Both the position numbers and the translations under genes were made by a program. From assembly GCA_018700215.1 (NCBI GenBank), contig JABIST010000179.1:1-5924 (forward strand): a stretch of DNA of 5,924 bases, in the 5' to 3' direction. The stretch is from Dehalococcoidia bacterium. GTDB taxonomy: Bacteria > Chloroflexota > Dehalococcoidia > UBA2979. Shown one piece after another: positions 1 through 5,924 of the stretch (its first letter is position 1; each line of letters starts with the position of its first letter). The notes beneath the pieces are model-generated. The model did no database searches and was not told the origin of the DNA. It saw only the letters and a program-made list of their open reading frames with translations.

Positions 1-928
1 AACGCGGCCACTCGTCGACCGCTCGTATATGGAGGCACACCCGCCCGGCTCCACCTTCAAGACGCTGGTCGCCTATGCCGCGCTCGAGGAAGGTATCGCG
101 ACACCTCAGACCCGCATCACCAGCACGGGCCAGCTGGTGGTACGCGACGAGTACGACCCATCGAAGACCTACATCTTTCGCGATTGGGCCGCACACGGCA
201 CAACCGACCTCTACTGGGGGCTCGCACGCTCCTCGGACGTCTACTTCTACTACCTCTCGGGCGGGTTCCGCCGAAACGGCGTCACTGAGTTCGAAGGACT
301 GGGCGCGGACCGACTGGCCGATTACGCGACCCGCGCCGGCCTCGGCAGCACCACCGGACTCGATCTACTCGGCGAAACGGGCGGCCTCGTGCCGAACTCT
401 ACCTGGAAGGAGACCGTGGTCGGCGAGCCGTGGTACCTCGGCGACACCTACACATTCGGTATCGGGCAGGGCTATCTGACCGCCTCGCCAATGCAGATGG
501 CCGTCTGGACCGCAGCGATCGCCAACGACGGCCTCGTGCTCGAGCCCCGACTCGTCCGAGGGTTCCAGCGCGATGGTGTCCTCAGCGAACTGTCGCCCGT
601 CGTAACCCACGAGCTCGCGAATACCGGCGACTCGCTCGCAGTAATCCGCGAAGCGATGCGCATCACCGCCGGGCCGGGCGGAACCGCCAGCCGAGGACAG
701 CCGCCAGGCCTCATCATCGGCGGCAAGACCGGAACCGCGGAGTTCGGCCCAAAGCTCGCCGACGGTGGCTACGACAGCCACGCCTGGTACATCGGCTTCG
801 CACCCTTCGATGACCCTCAGATCGCCGTGGCCGTCTACGTCGAGTACGGCGTCGGCTCGTTCCACGCCGCACCCGTGGCGCGAGCCGCGTTCGAGCACTA
901 CTTCGGGCTCTCCGAGGCGACGCCATGA
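1..928 (+). CDS. mrdA: Penicillin-binding protein 2-like transpeptidase, 3' part (5' end outside window)
   Basis: This is a class B penicillin-binding protein, the D,D-transpeptidase that crosslinks peptidoglycan outside the cytoplasmic membrane. The reading frame is open from base 2, so the ATG at 29 is internal and the N-terminal anchor and dimerisation domain lie upstream. The three active-site motifs are present in order: the nucleophile Ser in PPGSTFK (Ser codon 50-52), an SSD version of the SxN motif (230-238), and KTG in GGKTGTAEF (725-733). Other family blocks are a GETGGLVP stretch (about 371-394) and GIGQGYLTASPMQMA (about 458-502). The YIGFAPFDDPQIAV segment near the C-terminus is also typical. 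The SSD motif and the coupled downstream rodA favour the elongation enzyme PBP2 over the division enzyme FtsI. A different SEDS-paired class B PBP cannot be excluded because the N-terminus and any upstream mreBCD genes are not visible. No frameshift or missing catalytic residue is seen. Confidence 0.92.
   Translation, partial: TRPLVDRSYMEAHPPGSTFKTLVAYAALEEGIATPQTRITSTGQLVVRDEYDPSKTYIFRDWAAHGTTDLYWGLARSSDVYFYYLSGGFRRNGVTEFEGLGADRLADYATRAGLGSTTGLDLLGETGGLVPNSTWKETVVGEPWYLGDTYTFGIGQGYLTASPMQMAVWTAAIANDGLVLEPRLVRGFQRDGVLSELSPVVTHELANTGDSLAVIREAMRITAGPGGTASRGQPPGLIIGGKTGTAEFGPKLADGGYDSHAWYIGFAPFDDPQIAVAVYVEYGVGSFHAAPVARAAFEHYFGLSEATP
914..928 (+). promoter_or_regulatory. rodA ribosome binding site and ATGA stop/start overlap
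   Basis: A GAGG at 914-917 lies 7 nt before the ATG at 925-927. The TGA that ends the upstream transpeptidase gene occupies 926-928, so stop and start overlap as ATGA. This arrangement usually means translational coupling, with terminating ribosomes re-initiating on the next gene. It also fixes the rodA start, since no better-placed upstream start is needed. Coupling is inferred from the geometry. Confidence 0.7.
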
Positions 929-2064
929 ACACCCACGTACAGGTCCTCGTCCCCGATCGCAGCCGGATCACCGGCGAACCACTGCTGATCGTCGCAGTGG
1001 CCGTCATCGTCGGGATCGGCATCGCCTCGCTCCACGGAGCTACGCGGCCCACCGATGGCGGAGTCTCCGGCGACCTGCTGCGGCAGATCGCCTTCCTGGT
1101 CGTGGGCGCCGCAACCCTGATCGGCACGTCGAGGTTCGACTACCGAGTGCTCCGCAGCGCACAGACGCTCTTCTACCTGGGTGGCATCGCCGCACTACTC
1201 CTCGTACTGGTCGTCGGTGCCCACGAGTTCGGGGCCCGACGCTGGTTCGTCGTGGGGAGCTACAGCCTGCAGCCCTCCGAATTCGCAAGGCTCGCAACCG
1301 TGATCACAGTCGCCGCACTCGCATCTCGACGCGAATCGCGGCCGCGCTCGTTCCTGCTCGTCTCGCTGCTCTTCGCCGTGCCAACGTTGCTCATCCTCGT
1401 GGAGCCGGACCTCGGTAGTTCGCTCGTCCTCGTCGCCGCGTGGCTTGCAATGATGGTCGCCTGGCCTGTGCCCCTTCGGGTGCTCAGCGGACTCGGGGCG
1501 GCAATGCTCGCATTCGTGCCGCTCGCATTCGCACTCGCGGTCCCCGCCTACCAGCGAGAGCGGCTGGCGGTCTTCCTCGACCCGGACCGCGACCCACTCG
1601 GCAGCGGCTTCACACTGCGCCAGGTTGAAGTAGCCCTCGGCAACGGTGGACTCGCGGGGCGCGGCCTGGACGCAGCCAGTTCAGCCCTCGAAGGCATGGC
1701 GACGCGCAACTCGGACTTCGTGCTGGCGCAGATCGGTGAACAGCTCGGACTCGCAGGTACTCTGGTAATCGTGCTCGCATTCGCCGTAATCGCGTGGCGA
1801 GGGCTCTCGATCGCGGATGCCGCCCCCAATCGATTCGGACAGCTACTCGCGGTCGGAATCACCACCCTGCTGGTCGTCCCTGGGATGCTCCACATCGCGG
1901 TCAACGTTCGATTATTCCCGGCCACGGGAATCCCGCTTCCCTTCGCATCGCTCGGTGGTTCAGCGATCGTCGCCGCCAGTGCTGGAGTCGGGCTGCTGCT
2001 CTCGATTGCCAGTCGACAGCCCCCGAATCCCAAGGAGCGCTGGACCGGAGCCCGCTGGGAATAG
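925..2064 (+). CDS. rodA: RodA-type SEDS peptidoglycan glycosyltransferase
   Basis: This 379-residue integral membrane protein belongs to the SEDS family (FtsW/RodA/SpoVE), which polymerises lipid II into glycan strands together with a class B PBP. The length is normal and about ten hydrophobic segments can be seen, beginning near residue 19. Family blocks in order are GARRWF (103-108), QPSEFAR (116-122), EPDLGSSL (160-167), and the YQRERLAVFLDP loop (209-220) followed by DPLGSGFT. Next come ALGNGGLAGRGL (237-248), NSDFVLAQIGEQLG (262-275), and TGIPLPFASLGGS (334-346) before the last helix. Asp264 (codon 1714-1716) aligns with the catalytic Asp255 of Thermus thermophilus RodA. The usual LPE-hTDFI block reads MATRNSDFV, NIGM reads HIAV (323-326), and SYGGS reads SLGGS, so this is a somewhat divergent member. 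The ATGA overlap with the transpeptidase gene supports RodA over FtsW. The gene ends 85 bp before the convergent clpC stop. Confidence 0.93.
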   Translation: MNTHVQVLVPDRSRITGEPLLIVAVAVIVGIGIASLHGATRPTDGGVSGDLLRQIAFLVVGAATLIGTSRFDYRVLRSAQTLFYLGGIAALLLVLVVGAHEFGARRWFVVGSYSLQPSEFARLATVITVAALASRRESRPRSFLLVSLLFAVPTLLILVEPDLGSSLVLVAAWLAMMVAWPVPLRVLSGLGAAMLAFVPLAFALAVPAYQRERLAVFLDPDRDPLGSGFTLRQVEVALGNGGLAGRGLDAASSALEGMATRNSDFVLAQIGEQLGLAGTLVIVLAFAVIAWRGLSIADAAPNRFGQLLAVGITTLLVVPGMLHIAVNVRLFPATGIPLPFASLGGSAIVAASAGVGLLLSIASRQPPNPKERWTGARWE

Positions 2065-2098
2065 CGCGCTACCACTCCCTCGCCAACGCAGACACAAA

Positions 2099-2125
2099 GA
2101 AGGGGCTCCTGTACGGAGCCCCTTC
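2099..2125. terminator. Hairpin terminator between convergent rodA and clpC
   Basis: An 11-bp perfect GC-rich stem pairs 2099-2109 (GAAGGGGCTCC) with 2115-2125 (GGAGCCCCTTC) around a 5-nt loop. It lies 34 bp after the rodA stop and 24 bp after the clpC stop, the expected place for a shared bidirectional terminator. On the minus strand the stem is followed by TTTGTGTCT, a modest T-tract, so it looks better for clpC. On the plus strand the downstream CCAATAATCG has no real T-run, so rodA termination may be leaky or factor-assisted. The rest of the 85-bp gap shows nothing else recognisable. Confidence 0.8.
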
Positions 2126-2149
2126 CCAATAATCGCTCTTGTCCGCTCG

Positions 2150-4675
<2,526 letters not shown>

Positions 4676-4680
4676 GGGGG

Positions 4681-4685
4681 CCTCC
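4681..4685 (-). promoter_or_regulatory. clpC ribosome binding site
   Basis: On the minus strand GGAGG lies exactly five bases (CCCCC) before the ATG at 4675. It is a near-consensus Shine-Dalgarno sequence and decides the clpC start. The chosen start gives MADRFDKFTERARRVL, the usual beginning of ClpC proteins. The first codons after the start include an AT-rich patch (4651-4660) in otherwise GC-rich DNA, which may keep the initiation region unstructured. Confidence 0.8.
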
Positions 4686-4807
4686 GCTCGTCTCCGAGTT
4701 CAAGGCTATCACAGGGTCATTCCGGCAACGAGAAGCGACTCATTGGCCTTCCCGGAACCCAGCCAACGCCGCTCCAACTGAGCGATCCGTCCCCTAGGTT
4801 CCAGCAC

Positions 4808-4836
4808 ATTATTTCGTGTGGCCGGAGCCACGTCTG
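4808..4836 (-). promoter_or_regulatory. Candidate clpC promoter with internal palindrome
   Basis: On the minus strand AATAAT (4813 down to 4808) matches five of six bases of the TATAAT -10 consensus. CAGACG (4836 to 4831), 17 bp upstream, matches only the GAC core of a -35 box. In the spacer is the inverted repeat GTGGC-N4-GCCAC (4818-4831), which could bind a repressor. A start near 4801 would leave a leader of about 125 nt before clpC. The -35 is poor and no known heat-shock operator was recognised, so this is a weak prediction. Confidence 0.27.
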
Positions 4837-4896
4837 TGCGGGAAAACCCTGACACGCTCGCCAAATCAGCCTCCACGAAGCTCCAGTCGCCTAAAC

Positions 4897-4929
4897 GAAG
4901 ACAGGGCCGGCAGTACCGACCCTGTCTTC
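4897..4929 (-). terminator. rpsA transcription terminator hairpin
   Basis: A perfect 10-bp stem pairs 4897-4906 (GAAGACAGGG) with 4920-4929 (CCCTGTCTTC). After one C/A mismatch, three further pairs (CGG 4908-4910 with CCG 4916-4918) close on a 5-nt loop. It begins 45 bp after the rpsA stop in the direction of transcription. On the minus strand the stem is followed by GTTTAG, so the T-run is short. The location and strong stem support termination of rpsA ahead of clpC, which makes separate transcription units likely. Confidence 0.75.
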
Positions 4930-4974
4930 AAATCCGTATCGACGAACCGCCGACACGGGTCATTGTTCGTCGTC

Positions 4975-5924
4975 TTACTCGGCGGGCTTCTCCTCCTCGG
5001 AGTCTGCCACCTCAGCCGCTGGCTCTTCCGCTTCCGCGGCGGCCTCGGGTGCTTCTTCTGCGGGTGCCTCGGCTGCAGGCTCTTCAGCAGCCTCTGGCTC
5101 AGCAGCGACCTCCTCGGCCACAGCCTCGGGTGCCTCTTCGGCGGCTGCCTCGGCAGCGGGCTCCTCGGCGGCGGGCTCCTCGGCGGCGTCAGGCGCCTCC
5201 TCAGCCGCTGCCTCCTCCACAACCTCTGGCTCAGCCGCAACCGCTTCAGCCACGGCCTCCGGCTCAGCCGCAACCTCCGGCTCAGCCGCCGCAACCTCGG
5301 CTACGGGTTCCTCAACAGGCTCAGCGTCCGTTGAATCTTCTTGGCGAGCCTGCGCCTGCTGCATCGCCTGCTGCATCGCCGTCAGCACCGGACCAGTGTC
5401 CGGCGCGGCAACAGGAGCAGTACCCCCGCCGCCGGTGCTGACCGCTGCCGGCCGGGACGCGGCCTCCTGGGCGCGAACCACCACCTGCTCAGCCTCGGTC
5501 GTGCGCCGCTGCTCAAGGCGCGCCTCAATGGCGGTCGTCTCTTCAGCAAACTTCTCACGAGCATCATCATTCAGCGTCATGATCCGGCCGTCGCCATCAA
5601 ACTGCCAGCCGCGCAGCTCAGCCTCACTGCGAGCCTCCCGCAGCGACAGCCCCAGGCGGTGCCGGTCGTGCTCAATGCGCACGATCTTCAGCGGCACAAC
5701 GTCGCCGTCTTCCAGCACTTCTTCTGGATGCGCAATCCGGCGATCAACGATCTCGGAAACATGCACCAGGCCCTCCACCGGCCCAGGCAGGCGAGCGAAC
5801 GCGCCGAACGGAACCAGCTTCGTGATCACGCCGGGGACAACATCGCCCACCGCGTACTGAGTGATCATCTGCTCCCACTGCTCAGGCGAAGCGCGGCGGA
5901 TCGACAGCGCGATCTTCTTGCTCT
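4975..5924 (-). CDS. rpsA: Ribosomal protein S1 (S1 RNA-binding domain protein), 3' part (5' end outside window)
   Basis: Ribosomal protein S1 binds mRNA on the 30S subunit and helps initiate translation. The frame is open to the right edge (first full codon 5922-5920), so the ATG at 5868 is internal. The fragment opens with KKIALSIRRASPEQWEQ, the end of one S1 repeat. A complete S1 (OB-fold) domain follows at about 5856-5630, with YAVGDVVPGVITK, FGAFARL, GLVHVSEI and RLGLSLREA. Then come GWQFDGDG and a charged, probably helical stretch (about 5610-5450), a Gly/Pro/Ala linker, and a Gln-rich AMQQAMQQAQARQ segment (about 5379-5341). The last 117 residues (5328-4978) contain only A, E, P, V, D, S and one K, with no aromatic residue or arginine. 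They are expected to be acidic and disordered or partly helical. The number of S1 domains upstream is unknown. A non-ribosomal S1-domain protein is possible but less likely. The gene ends in TAA at 4977-4975. Confidence 0.88.
   Translation of the reverse strand, partial: SKKIALSIRRASPEQWEQMITQYAVGDVVPGVITKLVPFGAFARLPGPVEGLVHVSEIVDRRIAHPEEVLEDGDVVPLKIVRIEHDRHRLGLSLREARSEAELRGWQFDGDGRIMTLNDDAREKFAEETTAIEARLEQRRTTEAEQVVVRAQEAASRPAAVSTGGGGTAPVAAPDTGPVLTAMQQAMQQAQARQEDSTDAEPVEEPVAEVAAAEPEVAAEPEAVAEAVAAEPEVVEEAAAEEAPDAAEEPAAEEPAAEAAAEEAPEAVAEEVAAEPEAAEEPAAEAPAEEAPEAAAEAEEPAAEVADSEEEKPAE
5158..5187 (-). repeat. 15-bp perfect tandem duplication in the S1 tail
   Basis: GGGCTCCTCGGCGGC occurs twice in direct tandem (5158-5172 and 5173-5187, plus-strand reading). 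It encodes the doubled EEPAA unit. Because the unit is a multiple of three bases, gain or loss keeps the frame. Confidence 0.9.
5256..5289 (-). repeat. 16-bp direct repeat with 18-bp period in the S1 tail
   Basis: CCTCCGGCTCAGCCGC appears at 5256-5271 and again at 5274-5289 (plus-strand reading). It encodes repeated AAEPE units. A shorter related copy (GGCTCAGCCGC) begins at 5228, which points to expansion from a common unit. Confidence 0.88.
5353..5380 (-). repeat. 12-bp tandem repeat in the S1 linker
   Basis: CGCCTGCTGCAT is present as two perfect copies (5353-5364 and 5365-5376), plus the first four bases of a third. It encodes the doubled AMQQ motif between the S1 domain and the acidic tail. 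The 12-bp unit keeps the reading frame. Confidence 0.9.

Larger units (their letters stand above)
4676..4974. other. Intergenic region between rpsA and clpC
   Basis: This is the only sizeable non-coding stretch. Read on the minus strand it holds, in order, the rpsA terminator hairpin (4897-4929), a weak promoter candidate with an embedded palindrome (4808-4836), and the clpC ribosome binding site (4681-4685). No CIRCE element, tandem CtsR box or full HspR (HAIR) inverted repeat was recognised by eye. Plus-strand open frames crossing it have no ribosome binding site or family resemblance and run into the antisense of clpC or rpsA. No tRNA or obvious structured RNA was seen. Confidence 0.7.
4978..5328 (-). 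repeat. Low-complexity Ala/Glu/Pro-coding tract in the S1 tail
   Basis: About 350 bp built from GAG/GAA, GCN, CCN and GTN codons encodes degenerate units such as AEEPAAE, EEAPEA and AAEPE. Its composition differs sharply from the globular part of the same gene. Perfect short DNA repeats are embedded in it, so copy number may change by slippage or recombination and the tail length may vary between strains. Confidence 0.85.

Noticed and set aside
29..31. ATG as the start of the transpeptidase gene
   Set aside because: The frame is open to base 2 and encodes a typical PBP sequence upstream of this Met. The catalytic Ser would lie only 8 residues from such a start, which is impossible for a class B PBP.
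365..898. 177-codon open frame on the minus strand
   Set aside because: It is antisense to the transpeptidase gene, whose catalytic motifs are intact. Its product has no recognisable domain, as expected of shadow frames in GC-rich DNA.
1548..2129. 193-codon open frame on the minus strand
   Set aside because: It is antisense to rodA and would run through the terminator hairpin. The product is low-complexity Ser/Arg/Pro-rich without family resemblance.
4693..4706. HspR (HAIR)-like half site, AGTTCAAGG on the plus strand
   Set aside because: Only an imperfect half is present and no inverted partner lies at the expected spacing.
4676..4710. Heat-shock sigma-32-like promoter (CTTGAA followed by CCCATGG) on the minus strand
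   Set aside because: The would-be -10 overlaps the clpC start codon, so transcription would begin inside the gene without its ribosome binding site.
4767..4781. ClgR-like site (CGCT...AGCG) on the minus strand
   Set aside because: The spacing between the CGC and GCG halves is nine bases rather than the expected five, and such short GC matches are common in this DNA.
4816..5334. 172-codon plus-strand frame rich in Leu, Gly and Arg that resembles a hydrophobic or repeat protein
   Set aside because: Its apparent repeats are the antisense of the Ala/Glu-coding S1 tail, and it has no convincing ribosome binding site.
5866..5868. ATG as the start of a short S1-domain protein
   Set aside because: The codons before it encode KKIALSIRRASPEQWEQ, the end of a preceding S1 domain in the same frame, so the gene begins outside the window.

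Overview
The window is GC-rich, densely coding bacterial chromosome carrying four recognisable housekeeping genes. Two are complete (rodA, clpC) and two run off the edges (a class B penicillin-binding protein on the left, ribosomal protein S1 on the right). A UVR-containing ClpC, an S1 protein with a long acidic Ala/Glu/Pro tail, and an elongation-type SEDS/PBP2 pair suggest a GC-rich Chloroflexota-like bacterium (Dehalococcoidia or Thermomicrobia type). An actinobacterium is the main alternative. This assignment rests on recalled family resemblance and is tentative.

Layout. Positions 1-928 (+) hold the C-terminal transpeptidase part of a PBP2-like protein. Its stop overlaps the start of rodA (925-2064, +) in an ATGA junction, so the two form one translationally coupled unit making a peptidoglycan polymerase/crosslinker pair, normally part of the elongation machinery. 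A strong hairpin at 2099-2125 lies between the convergent rodA and clpC and can serve as a terminator for both. clpC (2150-4675, -) encodes a full-length Hsp100 unfoldase with two N-domain repeats, two AAA+ modules, a UVR-type middle domain and a VGF loop expected to dock ClpP. The 299-bp gap at 4676-4974 contains the clpC ribosome binding site, a weak promoter candidate with an internal palindrome, and a hairpin terminator for the upstream gene. From 4975 to the right edge (-) is the 3' part of rpsA: the end of one S1 domain, one complete S1 domain, then a linker and a roughly 117-residue tail made only of A, E, P, V, D, S and K.

The left pair builds cell wall. The right genes concern translation (S1) and protein quality control (ClpC). 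rpsA and clpC point the same way, but the hairpin between them suggests separate transcription units. I found no mobile element, CRISPR array, tRNA, rRNA, toxin-antitoxin or defence module, and no convincing undescribed system. The points most worth a second look are the low-complexity S1 tail with its DNA-level repeats, variant SEDS motifs in RodA, and the palindrome upstream of clpC.
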